Below are positions 21,284 through 32,835 of a DNA stretch of 64,000 nt, in pieces. The notes under the pieces were generated by a model. The model was not told where the DNA came from and searched no databases. It saw nothing but the letters and a program-made list of their open reading frames with translations. The number at the start of each line of letters is the position of its first letter. The first letter of the stretch is position 1. Made by a program: the position numbers and the translations under genes. Origin of the DNA: Atherinomorus stipes (lineage: Eukaryota > Chordata > Actinopteri > Atheriniformes > Atherinidae); NCBI GenBank assembly GCA_023101725.1, contig JALJCO010007852.1:310001-374000 (forward strand). Direction: 5' to 3'.

Positions 21284-22411
21284 TAGGGGATTATCACGCT
21301 TACCGGAAGTTGCCGGCTTTTGACACTTCCTCTTCCGGGCCATGTTAACGACAGCCGTTCCTGCTCTGTTATACTGTTTAAATCGGATAAATTCCAAACA
21401 TATTTAAGTTTTCATTCTAGACTGAAGTGATACTGGATCAAAAGCTGGATCAAAGCGATCGATTTGCCGCGGTGAAGGGCCGAACTTTATAATAAAACAC
21501 ACGTTTGTTTGTCCCCAGTGGGGCACAACACCGGCACTTCACAGCATGCTAGCATTAGCCAGCTAACGTTTACTGACGTGCTTAACATTGTGCGTCTTAA
21601 AACACACAAACATCTGAAAATCGGGTCTGTACCTCCCCGTTTCCAGTGGAACAACTGGGGACTGCCAAGAAAGGAGACGCTTTCAGATGATTGTGTGTTT
21701 TCAGCCGCACAAAGTTGCTGGCTAATGCTAACCTGCTAACACGACTGCGCAGTCTGCCGGCCACAAACAAACGTGTGTCGTTTTATTATAAAGTTCGGTC
21801 CTTCACCGCGGCGAATTGGTCGTTTTAATCCACTTCTTCCTCAGCATCACTTCAGTCTGGAATGAAAACTTGGCATTGGCGTTTATCCGATTTACAAAGT
21901 TTAACAGAGTAGTAGCTGGCGAACTATTGTTAGCAGGTTAGCATTAGCCAGCTTGATGACGTGCCTAACTTTGTGCGGCTGAAAACACACAATCATCTGA
22001 AAGCGTCTCCTTTCTTGGCAGTCCCCAGTTGTTCCACTGGAAACGGGGAGGTACAGACCCGATTTTCAGATGTTTGTGTGTTTTAAGATGCACAATGTTA
22101 AGCACGTCAGTAAACGTTAGCTGGCTAATGCTAGCATGCTGTGAAGTGCCGGTGTTGTGCCCCACTGGGGACAAACAAACGTGTGTTTTATTATAAAGTT
22201 CGGCCCTTCACCGCGGCAAATCGATCGCTTTGATCCAGCTTTTGATCCAGTATCACTTCAGTCTAGAATGAAAACTTAAATATGTTTGGAGTTTATCCGA
22301 TTTAAACAGTATAACAGAGCAGGAACGGCTGTCGTTAACATGGCCCGGAACAGGAAGTGTCAAATGTTTCAACTTCCGGAAACCGGAACGCGGAAATGTG
22401 ATAATCCCCTA
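21284..22411. mobile_element. Large palindromic (foldback) element with TA flanks, family I
   Basis: The ends are inverted (taggggattatcac / gtgataatccccta). Arms of about 400-450 bp pair almost perfectly, for example gtccccagtggggcacaaca at 21511 against its complement near 22170. The two arm-encoded frames (21509-21739 plus, 21965-22174 minus) differ by one residue over 69. The centre (about 21740-21960) holds a third, diverged copy of the outer arm, bounded by inverted gctaatgctaacctgctaac. TA flanks fit a Tc1/mariner-type target, but the class is not established. Confidence 0.8.
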
Positions 22412-22571
22412 TTGTTCTTGCTTGTTTACCCAGTGTTGTATAAAGTACCCAAAAGCCATACTTGAGTAAAAGTAAAAGTACCTTACTGGAAAATGACTCG
22501 TAAGTAAAAGTGAAAGTCGCCTGCTGGAATATCATTTGAGTAAAAGTAAAAAAAGTAGTAATTTACTGTAC

Positions 22572-23947
22572 TTAAAGTGTTGATGACACGACCTTAACTT
22601 CAAGTAACTTTGCCATAAAACAACACAGCAAGACAAAATAAGTAGTGCAGTTAGAAGTTAATCAGACATGTATTTACATAAATATCCGATGTTTAGGAGG
22701 CTCAGCTAAAGGCTAATAGCTTCTCAGTCGTGAAACGAGCCGCCATGTTGTGACGTCGGCGACGGTACAGAGTTGCGGTCCGCCCATTGACTTACATGTA
22801 TAATCTAAGCCGTGGAAAACATGAAAGATGCTCCAGAACAACTAGATTGGAACTGATTGTGTGGTGGGATCATCAGCCAGTTCAGAAAAGTGTGATAATG
22901 CTGAGGAATTTGGGAAAATCACATTTTACAAGCTAGAACCGGAGTAGACCTGTAGCCAACTTTCTACAGTCTGTCTCCACCCTCAGCTCCACTGGTTCAG
23001 CTAAAAGCCTGCAAGACCATACCGAGGGAATTGGAGCTGTAAGGAGTGACCCGGAACAACAAAAAACAGACAACAGACCCCCAAAAGAGTTTGACATACA
23101 TTAGAGCCAGGCTGACAGAAATGAAGCACTCGTCCCCTGTGTTAGCTCACAGCTAACAGCAGCCGCAAGCTAGCCGCGGTAAATAATTAGCCTTTAAAAA
23201 TGAGAAGATAAAAACTTACATGGTTCCAGTGGAGTTTTAAATAGTTCCCGTTTATAAGGATGGAGATGGAGGAAAGGGTGCAGCTTTGGAAGCAGCTGGA
23301 GGAGAAATGATGAGCAGAGACATCCTCATATAACCGAGCAGCAGGTCTCTGCCGATAGCAGGAGCTGTATGACCGATGTGATGAAGCAACGATGGATGAA
23401 AAAGAAGATTTCTGGGGAGATGATCGCAGTTTCATTGTGTTAGAAGTCTCAACACGCTGGTTCTTGAACTTTCAGTAAACAGATGCTCTAGACGATCAGA
23501 GAGGTCCGGTTGCTGCCTGTTTACCGGTGAGTACGACTCATAGGTACAACTCCGATCTGCTTTTCCTTATCCTCTTCAAAATAAAATCCGAATCTGTAGA
23601 ATACCTAAATAAACTAACGCTGCACTTACGAGCTTTTAACCATTAACTTTCAACACAATTTGAAGGCTGAGTTGTTACTGTTTTTCTGTAAAACTAGAAA
23701 AGGAGCTTAAAAACCGCAATGAAGCCACTTCAATGTAAAATGAGCAGCGAAGCAGAGTACTCTCCGTTCTCTCGCAGACGTCATATCCGGTTTCGGCTCA
23801 CAGCGCCACAGTCTGGTCAGAAAAGCAGCGATGTTTTCTAATAACTCATCTATGCAGCTGCGCTTGTTTATGTTACATCATCATGAAGGACGTTTGGGTC
23901 TATAAAACATGGCAAAAAATGTCAAAAACGTGTCATCTGCACTTTAA
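22572..23947. mobile_element. TTAA element nested in the hAT copy, family G
   Basis: The left end ttaaagtgttgatgacacg and the right end cgtgtcatctgcactttaa are inverted, with TTAA at 22572-22575 and 23944-23947. Removing it joins the hAT sequence across a single TTAA (tgtac-ttaa-gtatta). The interior includes ccgccatgttgtgacgtcgg and cccattgacttacatg, motifs common in fish repeats. The 82-codon minus frame at 23187-23435 has no known domain. Confidence 0.8.
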
Positions 23948-24289
23948 GTATTAAAAGTTAAAAGTACTGTTGATAAAACGCAATCAGAAATTTGAGTTTA
24001 ACATTTTCTGTTTAATTTAGTTTTTAAGTTTTAATTTGCAAAGTGTAAAGGAGTTTCAATACCTCCTTACATAAACCCAACCATATAGAAAAATACTGTA
24101 GCTACACACAAACACATCCTTACAGACCTGTGTGCATAACTACCAACATTCATACCCACGTGCATTCAATATAAAATCATTCCTAATAAACTCTTGGTGC
24201 TCGGAGGTGATGCAACAAAACAAAAAACTTGACTGGTTGAACTTTAACACGACTGCAGTGTGACAGCACATGAACTGTCCATCCAGTCA

Positions 24290-24493
24290 TTACTGAACCC
24301 TGAAAAATGTTTTGTTCAACCTCAAAAGAAGTTGTTTCTCAAAATGGCGAGAACTCAGTCTCACTCTTCTTGGGCTGAAGACCAGACCAGTGATGCTAAA
24401 CAGCCTTTTGCATGCTGCTGAGGCAGGTAAAGGTGTGTTTAGCTTCAGAGACGGCTGCACAAGGCTGCTAGTGGTCCCACTATAACAAAACAA
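24290..24493 (-). pseudogene. hAT transposase C-terminal (hATC dimerisation) remnant
   Basis: The minus-strand frame contains PLPASAACKRLFSITG and VFSPRRVRLSSRHFEKQLLL, the hATC signature of hAT transposases: Ser-Ala-Ala, Cys-x-Arg-Leu-Phe, Arg-Arg, Arg-Leu, and a final Leu-rich helix. hATC mediates dimerisation and sits at the end of the catalytic domain. The zinc finger, the rest of the RNase H fold and the upstream gene are absent. The position inside a hAT element with an 8-bp duplication confirms the call. Confidence 0.9.
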
Positions 24494-24716
24494 AGATTGT
24501 ACATTGGCTATAACGTTCCTTGTTATTTTGTAACAAGTAACTAAGATGCTCAGGTAAATGTAATGGAGTAAAAGTATTGATTTTTCTCGGAAAATGTAGT
24601 GAAGTCAAAGTAATTAGAAATAGAAGTAGTAAAGTAAAGTACAAATATAAAAAAATACTACTTAAGTAAAGTAACAAAGTATTTTTACTTAGTTACTATA
24701 CAACACTGTGTTTACC

Positions 24717-27569
24717 AAACACTTACCTGTGCCACAGGTTTGGTATATTATCTTTCTTTTTAGTCACAAAAGAAACAATTCACGCATATATTTGAACAAT
24801 AACTTTATTGGATCAGGACATCAGCATAAATGAAATACTCCTTACAAAAACCCAAAATTACATTTTGAGCCGCAGACTCTTCTATCTTACACAGACTAAG
24901 TAAATAAGTGACTTCCTACAGCTGCCAACATAGTCGTCACTTCAAAACAGGAGCTGATTAGTGGAAATCATTCGCCAAGAGGAGACTCAGGCAGATGTGG
25001 CGCAATACCACCAGGCAAGTTTTATTTATTTTTTGTTTTGTTTTTTTGTTGTTTTTTTGACGATGGTGTAAGTCTGCACAGCCTCTCAGGTGATCCAATC
25101 GCCTATCTGCGACTGACATTGGCCAACGTCACATCCCTAGCTTGCATCCATAGATGACAAGAAATCTCTCCAAGTAACCAAACCAGCTTCCTTCCTTGTC
25201 GTCGCTTGGCTGGTGACACAAGGGTTTGTTGCTTCCTCCGTTGTTAGCTGTCAACAAAGTTTCCTCAACACTGCCACATAGTGTTCTGACACTGAAAAAC
25301 CGAGTGTGTCCGAGCACTGGCATGTGAATGCAACAGAAGAATCAAAGATCCCGGGCCAGACACAGGCTCCAGCATGCCATGTGAAAAAACCCTCGCAAAT
25401 GATAGAAACTGCCTGTGGCCGGGCAAAAGAGATCCCCCATCTTTGCTGTTTCTTAGGCTACTTTCCTTTTTCATCAGTCTGTGGTTGGTTGTATTGCCAT
25501 TTACATGTTTAAAAATATGCGAATGAGGGACCCTTAAGTCCCGGGTATTGGCTAAACGCGTGGTTGTTTAAGCACTTGCACAGCTTAGTGTAGAAGTGGT
25601 CTCAGAGTTCTGCAGAAACCAACTGCAAACCTCTATGAACTGAGCTACGTTACAGAAGAGTCGAATAAAATTCCTCCATTTGAATAACTTCTTGCTGCTA
25701 AATGGGGTTCTAGCAGCTATTGAACTGTGGGCTAAGTTAGTCTCCTCTAAAATCTTTTCAAAAAATAATTTTTTAATCAAATTTTTCCAAAAAAGAACCA
25801 AACAAAGGGGAATAAGAATGTAGCTCAAGAAAGCAAGACTGTAAGTCACATATAGGCTAACTACAATCAAAAAGATTAACCATTGATGCACATCATTTTT
25901 TTATGTCAACAGGTTCCATATACTTGTAATATGATGCTCCAATTTAAAAGACACAAGTAAATCTTACTTTGTTGTCACAGTGCGTAATTGTATTCATGTA
26001 TAATGTAGGGGTGACATGAGACAAAATCACATTCAGATAGCATCATTTTTTTATGTTTTAATGTTTAACCCATGAAAAAACACCTATTATATATGGTAAC
26101 TAAAAATAAATTCTTTATATAAAGTCAACAACTGCTCTAATTTACTTTTTTTCAGTGTACAGTAAAAAGAATAACAAGCAGTTTGATAGTAAAACTCCAA
26201 AATGAAGATACAAATCAGAGCAAAACCAGGGAAAAAGCAAATTAATCCAGTTTGGGACAAACCCATAACAGAGAAGAAGAGAGTGCAGGCTCAATGTCTC
26301 CTCTGAGTTGGCTGTAAAACAGAGATACACATTTATTTATATAGATGTAAATGTCCATTCTACACAAATAAAAACACAATCAATCTCTAATGGAACATTC
26401 TACTATTATATTCTATTTCTGTCCATTCATTTTATCATATTCTTTGCTTTTTTAACTTAAAAACTCAAAAGCAGCAGGAAAAACTTAACTTTATGAGTTC
26501 AATTTGTCAATATAAAAAAGTTGCAACAGAAAAATGAACATTAACACACATTAAAACATTTTTATCTCCACTTGATTGCAACGGATACTAGACACAGATA
26601 CAGAGAATGAAACTGTTGTCTTGGCCTGACACCAGCGAGAAAGTGAGAAAATGTGACTGTGTGATTTTGGATTAATCTACCCTTCCATCAGGTGGACTGT
26701 TGGACTGCATAAAATAATTTTTTATACTGCAAATCGGTCCATCTAGACACAAAGAAAGAGAAACAGCAGCGAGAGAAGGCATATCTTTATATGGCAGGAG
26801 GAGAGGCGGCCAGAATCCCTCTCCACTCCATCTGCTCGGCTCAAGGAGCTGCCAGCTTCTGCTCTGCAAACGCTCACACATCCACTCATTACATGGAAAT
26901 CCACACTAGTCCACACTTTCAGCTGCTGTGTACATGTAATCCTGTTTGCGATACGAGGTGACATGGCTGCACTTCCATAGCAGCACGGCAGAATTTACAT
27001 TTGTTATGTGATAATACGATGTATCTAACATAAAGGTATCTGCTTGACAGCTTAGCAGTGTGCAGTCCAAAAGCTCCCGCCAGCAGAGCCGGGCTCCACG
27101 CTGCAGCCACAGCTGAGGCAGAGGTCTGGGCTGCTCCTTCAGAGCTGTCTTTATGGGCCATTGTTCACCATATGGAGCGCGTTAAAGTCGGGGACAGCAG
27201 GTAAATCACAGGCCTGAACCCAGTACTCACTTCAGCCCAGCAGAATGGAGGTGACTGTGTCACCAGCCTGTGTGTGTGTGTGTGTGGAGGAGAGAGAGTC
27301 AGGAAAAAGAGGGAGTGAGTTCATTATGTCCACTGTGGTTAAAGTGCCGGTTTGGCTTTGACACCAAATGAAAACCATCCATTCATCCATTTTTTATTTG
27401 AGGTCGTGGGAAATCAGTGGTTGAAAATTTTTCTGTGAATAAACCCAGACATTTACCGCATCCATTTAAAATGCAGTTGTTTTTTGTTTGTTTTTTTAAA
27501 GACTAAATTCTCCACTTTTGTTGCCGTACTGCTAATCTTTACATGGTCAAAGAGCCAGCCTTTCACTCT
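24717..27569. other. Unique-looking DNA
   Basis: The longest stretch without recognised repeats. Frames at 25129-25891 and 26672-27161 are on both strands and overlap, with no domains. No splice-bounded coding block stands out. It could be intron or intergenic spacer. Confidence 0.4.
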
Positions 27570-28369
27570 TTAAGGAATAGTACACCCAAAGAATAATGTG
27601 CATTCATTTTCTACTCACCCTCATGCTGAGCAGGACTCCGGAGCACTTTTTTAATAACTGAAATGGTTTACTTATCCCCCAAATTTCATATAATGGAGTT
27701 CACCAGCGACTGAACCAAAAATGTCCACAAAAACTTGTCAATATTCCTCCACACTGCTCGTCCAATGTAATCCAAGTGTCCTGAGTGGGTAGCGTCCAGA
27801 CTTTACTCAAAATGACATCATTTAGTATATTTTTATACCTAAACAGTACGACATTGCAGTTTCTACTTGCGCATTCGTGCACGTTCACGACACTACAGAA
27901 GCCGCTGTGAAACCGGGACAAACACAAGAGGGTCCAAGACGGGTTGGATATTGATTTACACAAAGAAAGAAAGAAAAAGGAAACGCGCAATCTCGTCTGA
28001 CGTGGCCTCCGTAGAGTTGTGAACTCACAGGGGCGCGCTTCGCGGCAGTTGGATGAACTGCTGTTTAGGCTATAAAAATATACTAAATAATGTCGTTTAG
28101 AGTAAATTATGGACGCTACCCACTCAGGACACTTGAATTACATTGGACGAGCAGTATGGAGGAATATTGACAAGCTTTTGTGGACATTTATGGACCTTTT
28201 TGGTTCAGTCGCCAGTGAACTCCATTATATGAAAGTTGGGGGGAAAACGAAAACCTGTCCGATCTCCGGCTGCATTTGAGATATTAAAAAAGTGCTCCAG
28301 AGTCTTGCTCACCATGAGGGTGAGTAGAAAATGAACCCTCATCATTCTGTGGGTGTACTGTTCCTTTAA
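27570..28369. mobile_element. Complete TTAA foldback element, family A (copy A3)
   Basis: TTAA is at 27570-27573 and 28366-28369. The left arm (27574-27850) and the right arm (about 28075-28365) are inverted copies, for example cactgctcgtccaatgtaat against attacattggacgagcagta. The arms total about 570 of 800 bp. The termini ggaatagtacaccc / gggtgtactgttcc resemble fish MITEs with TTAA target sites. No coding capacity. Confidence 0.85.
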
Positions 28370-28409
28370 CGCATCAGTCTGGAGTCAAGTTTTTTTTTTC
28401 TTTTTTTAG

Positions 28410-28530
28410 ATGAAGCTGTTGTGCACACCTCTCTATCCTCCCTCCGCCCCCTCCTTCCCTGCCCCGTTGCCGGGCTGCTCGCCAGCAGGGGGGCCTGTAA
28501 TCCCAGCAGCACCATTGTGTGGACCGGCAG
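28410..28530 (+). CDS. Candidate exon, proline-rich, unrecognised
   Basis: A T-rich tract plus AG (28408-28409) directly precedes ATG at 28410, and gaccggcag/gtatttcc at 28530 is a good donor. The frame from ATG reads 40 codons rich in Pro, Ala and Gly (PSAPSFPAPLPG, PVIPAAPLCG). Reading continues open to 28616 without splicing. Minus-strand frames of 99 codons overlap, so GC-rich composition may explain the opening. No family recognised. Confidence 0.18.
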
Positions 28531-28619
28531 GTATTTCCCCCGTCGCCGCTGAGCAGCGGACTCAGCTGACTGGCAGCGCCGTGGGAGCAGGAGGAGCTCT
28601 CCTCCTGAAAGCTTGACTT

Positions 28620-29117
28620 CCTTACTTCCCGTCTGTCCACCCGCCTCCACTCCAAACACAACCATAAAGACAAAGCTGTTCCTCGCCCTGATCTGCTACC
28701 GAGGTTTCCCCAGGTTTATGTTTCAAAGCCACAGTGTGTGAAAATGTGCTCATGTGTGCGAAGGTAAATTCCTAACCTTCTTTCAGCCTTAGAGACGTCC
28801 ACTTAGTCTCCAGCAGCTTTCCATTCAGACCAGTGAAGGGGTACATTTATTTAATCCGGACTGATCTATCCAAACCAGCCAGTGGTTAATGTCCGAGCTA
28901 GACTGGGCGCCTCCTCTGACAGACGCAGCTGCAACCTTCCAAAGGTTTTCAAAGTGAAGTTGGGAGGCTCCCAGGGGCCCTTGAGGGGGATTCAAAAGCA
29001 ACTCGGTAAGTTCAGTATTTATTTCCAGCATTTACTCTTGTTCAGCTCAGTCTTTTACCATTTAAATAAGATTTTTCAAGAGTAAACCCTACTGTACCAT
29101 GAGAACAGGAAGTTACT
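28620..29117. other. Unique-looking DNA
   Basis: No gene or repeat recognised. Confidence 0.4.
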
Positions 29118-30767
29118 GTTGGGGATTGAGCGATTCAGATTTTTTTTACGGCTGATACCGATGCTGATATTTTCTCATCAGCCGATGGTCGATACAATCT
29201 GCCGATATTTGGGCGCAATACTGCATTTGACCCCCAAACTAATATAACGAAGAGCAAAATGGAAACCAATTTTACAACTTTTTTAGTATACAAAGAGAAA
29301 CAATGCACTTTTAAGCAAATGTTAAATAGGAACATTAAATTTGCAATAGATGGGTTTCCCTTTTACAAACATTGACAGTTGCGCACGCAACCAGGGGACA
29401 AAAAGCCTGTTTGTCCTGCAGTCTACAGCAAAACACGCACCCATGTCATTCATAAAAATGTAAAATAACCTGACGAAACAAGCAGAGATCGTTGTGTTTT
29501 AAATTATATTGCATAAATGTGTATTTTGATGATGAGTAAAAAGATCCAAATGCAGCATTACTGTTTCCTGTTTCTATGATCATTAAACTAACTTGACAAT
29601 GGCGTCAACATCTGGAAACGGCATTTTTCTTGTTAAAACATGGATATTATTCGTGTTGGACCTCATTTGAAATTTGCCTGAAAAACTTGACTTAGAAAGC
29701 GGCTTAAACTTTCATTTAGACTCTTTGTTAAAACCAAAATAGGCCACAACAGTCTGCTGTCTGCAGCAGGTTCGGCTCCGGTGTCGTCCTCACCTCCTCC
29801 ATACAGGAGCAACTTTCACTAGTTTGGGATTAAACCAGGCAAAGATGACATCATCACTACATTTGGAAAGGAGCTGATTCCAGCTGTTAGGGACTAACAC
29901 GCATTGCTGTTGGAAAGTTTCGCTGCTTGTGTAACATTCTGCTTTAATGTGTATGAAATCATAGTGGACAGCACACAGATTAGCTAACTGCTAACAAGCT
30001 AACAGTATAAACTCAAACACCATCTGATTTACGACCCCATACTTCGTATTAAATCTCTGGGATGCGTTGTTTTGCAGTGAGAATGTTTGTAAATGGCTCC
30101 AAAATCAGTTTTTTCTTCTATTTATTTTCCGTGTGTGAGCAGAGGACGGCTGTCACACACAGCTACAGTATTTACAGCTTAAAGTGTTGTGATGCAGCCG
30201 TGAGCCGTGAACTGATAAATTACTGGCCGCAGCCCTGATACTGGTATTAGCATCAGTCTCCTGAATACAGCACAGGAATAATTTCTGCTGGTTTAATCTG
30301 ACATGGTGACCATGGTGAAAGACTAAATAAGTCAAGGAGTCTGAAGCTGCAGAAGTTATCCAAGAGGGTTTTCTGAAGACAGTCACTTCTACCGTCCTGT
30401 TATCACCATTTAACGTTTGGATTTTTGCAACCGAACAAACACCAGGACTCAAACATTATATTTCCCCGACACTTTCACGTCATATCTTGACCTCATCTGC
30501 ATTAAAAGTCGAGTCTTGCATGTAAACACACATCTTCTCATAGTTTAGTAATGCTTTTCCTGTATTTTCTTGCCCCCTATCTGTGACGTTGCTCAGAAAC
30601 CCATCTATTAATATATAAAAAAGAAACAGTGCACTTCTAAAACTGTTAAAAATATTGGCCAACACAGCTGATGTATTGGCCTATACTGATACCAGAAAAA
30701 AAAAACACTAAAAAGAAATGCAAATATCGGACTGAAATGTCGGTCAGAAAATGTATCAGTCGATCGT
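29118..30767. mobile_element. hAT-like element (family CC) interrupted by K2
   Basis: The left part 29118-29345 (ttacggctgataccgatg, catcagccgatggtcgatac) and the right part 30608-30767 (ttggcctatactgatacc, tgtatcagtcgatcgttac) are both of the tandem cgatatc/gataccg style. They flank repeat K2. An imperfect direct repeat (agaaacaatgcactttta / agaaacagtgcacttcta) sits on each side of K2. Terminal repeats and a target duplication could not be fixed. Confidence 0.45.
29346..30607. mobile_element. Repeat family K (copy K2)
   Basis: The left tip tagatgggtttccc and the right tip gaaacccatcta are inverted. 29346-29410 and 30290-30607 match K1 (gttgcgcacgcaaccagggg; gaccatggtgaaagactaaa; aacaaacaccaggactcaaa). 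About 880 bp in the middle is absent from K1, so K1 is probably an internal deletion. The minus-strand frame at 30153-30452 is shared with K1. Confidence 0.65.
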
Positions 30768-30879
30768 TACTTTTGATCAAAAAGTGCGTTAAAATACAGG
30801 TTTTGTAGGTGAGAGAAGACACATCCTTTAGCCAGACTACAGTAAAACTCATGTTTAGGTTCTGAATTGGGATAAAAAT

Positions 30880-31440
30880 TAGGGATGCCCAATATTATCG
30901 GCCAATATCAGCATTAAAATGTGATATCGGAAATTATCGGTATTGGATTTTTTTTGGACCGATTTTTTGAATAATAAAATCTCGCAAGAACTTATTGTTC
31001 CATTATCTTGTTCCATCAGCAGCGGTGCAGCATGTAGAGAAGTCCCTGTTGTTGTGGAAGAACTTCATATCCCAGCATTCCTTTCAGAGTCATGTGACTA
31101 CGGTGCAGCTGCTGCTGACTTGCTTTGAAGCTGCTTATGTCTGGTTTTAAGTTGGTTAAGTTACCAAGTTGTCAGAAACATTAGAATTAGCCACATGTTG
31201 GCTAATACCTGCTAGTATCTGATATCTGGCAGCCAGATGTCCAAAATGAACTCCTCTGGCTGAGTTAAGGAGATTTTGGGATCTTTTCTTTGAGAGCAGA
31301 AAATAAGTGTATTTCTCAAAATATAAGCGATTCAACTTCACAGTTGTCTGCATATATTGGCATCGGTTGATACTGGATATCAGAAATTAAGAGGTGAACA
31401 ATATCAGATATTGGATATAAGCCAATATCGAACATCACTA
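30880..31440. mobile_element. Complete hAT-like MITE, family J (copy J2)
   Basis: It starts tagggatgcccaatattatc and ends aatatcgaacatcacta. The flanks ATAAAAAT (30872-30879) and GTAAAAAT (31441-31448) match at seven of eight positions, as expected of an aged hAT duplication. Inner sequence is shared with J1 and J3. The small frames inside are not genes. Confidence 0.85.
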
Positions 31441-31448
31441 GTAAAAAT

Positions 31449-31719
31449 GTTTCTGTAAAATGGTGGCAAGATTTTACAGAACAGATTAGATTACTTTTGT
31501 CCTCAGAGATGTCAAAGTTAACAGCATTTCTGTGGGTTTGACTGAAAACTTGGCCACATTTGGTTTTATGTGAATTGTGCTGAAGTTTGTCATAAAACCC
31601 TCATCTATATCTCAGCCTGCATCTCATACAGCTGTGTGTTGTCTCTAAGAAGCATCAGCTGTAAACATAATGCAGTTTTATCAAAATAACCACAAGATTT
31701 TCCAAACTCACTTATTTTG
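31449..31719. other. Unique-looking spacer
   Basis: No feature recognised between J2 and E1. Confidence 0.35.
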
Positions 31720-31933
31720 TTAAAGGATAGCTTTCTTTTTTCCACCCTGGACCTTATTTCTAGGAGTTTATATGTGCATTTATTCACCGGTAAAATTTCT
31801 GCATCTCTTTGACTCCTTGGGAAGATATTGCATTGAGTTGCCCTTCCGTGTACATCCATTAAAATGGCGGAGACGGGGCAGTCACTATATAAGACATTAT
31901 CTGCAGCAAAAAATCATTGATTTCATCAATGCT

Positions 31934-32401
31934 TTAAAGACACAATGGAACTTTTAGCAGTTTTCTCAGTGACCCCCCTATCGGCGGCTAAACTAGCATC
32001 CATCTTGTATGGTACCTGCACTGTGATTCGCTCCAGCCAGTAACCGACAGTCTTATCTTGACTCTTGTTCTGTCCCTTCCCCTCTTCCTTTTCCTCTCTT
32101 CCTTTAGTGATGTTTCCTTGAGTTTCTTTACCGAATCCGACATGATGCACGTTCAAAACACCTGCTGTGTTCATATCTCATTCATATCCGTTTGCTGGTA
32201 AGTGACGCGGTGTTGCAACGAGTAGTCGGCTGCAACGTCACAGTCACGTCCCAGATGGGAATCTTACATACTGCTGTTTCTGAGCTCCGGGACGCCTCTG
32301 GGCAGGGACGGCTCGGAAAAATGCGCAAAAACGAATGTTGGTGTGTCAAGCGAGTCAGAAATATATTTTTAAGCTCTAAAAGTTACGTTGTGTGTCTTTA
32401 A
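31934..32401 (+). mobile_element. TTAA-bounded MITE nested in E1, family F (copy F1)
   Basis: The left end ttaaagacacaatggaactt and the right end aagttacgttgtgtgtcttt are inverted, with TTAA at 31934-31937 and 32398-32401. A copy in the opposite orientation is at 50916-51358. No gene. Confidence 0.8.
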
Positions 32402-32620
32402 GTAGAATGAACGAACAAATGAGTACTATTGTCCTGTCAGTTCAGAATTTAGCAAATTGTGTTTTGTTGTTGACTGAGCTGCTCATCTCAGCTGTACTAT
32501 GGAAGCGAGCATTGTGGATGCGTGGGCCCGAAAAGTGTGTAGAACACCCTGATAACTAACGGAAAGCTAAATCAGGACTCACAGAACAATAGTACTCGTT
32601 CGTTTGTTCAGTCTACTTAA
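32398..32620. mobile_element. Small TTAA palindromic element abutting F1 (Z)
   Basis: It starts at the TTAA that ends F1 (ttaagtagaatgaacgaaca) and ends tgttcagtctacttaa at 32620. The roughly 35-bp ends are inverted with a few mismatches (gagtactattgt / acaatagtactc). It lies inside E1. Confidence 0.65.
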
Positions 32621-32835
32621 AGTTTTGGCGAATATCAAGGAGTTTTGCTGCAGACAGTGCCTTCTATAGTGACTGTCCCGTCTCCGCCATTTTACTGGAT
32701 GTACACCGAAGGGCGACTCAACGTAATATCTTCCGAAGGACTCAAAGTGATGCAGAAACTAAACCGGTGAGTAAATACACGTATATACTCCTAGAAATAA
32801 GGTCCAAGTTGAAAAAAATTTAAGTTATCCTTTAA

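Larger units (their letters stand above)
22431..24708 (-). mobile_element. hAT transposon, internally deleted (family H)
   Basis: The exact 8-bp duplications TGTTTACC lie at 22423-22430 and 24709-24716. The termini cagtgttgtata / tatacaacactg are inverted, followed by the agtaaaagtaaaagta subterminal repeats. A minus-strand remnant of the transposase C-terminus is at 24290-24493. TTAA element G is inserted at 22572-23947. Without G the element would be about 0.9 kb, so most of the transposase gene has been deleted. Confidence 0.93.
31720..32835. mobile_element. TTAA foldback element, family E (copy E1), with nested insertions
   Basis: The left end ttaaaggatagctttctttt and the right end aaatttaagttatcctttaa bracket inverted arms of about 210 bp (accttatttctaggagttta against tatactcctagaaataaggt). 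Flanking TTAA are at 31720-31723 and 32832-32835. Elements F1 (31934-32401) and Z (32398-32620) occupy the centre. Confidence 0.8.

Noticed and set aside
21509..22174. Two homologous 69-76-codon frames as a duplicated gene
   Set aside because: They are the two arms of one palindrome read on opposite strands; no start context, domain or splice signal supports translation.
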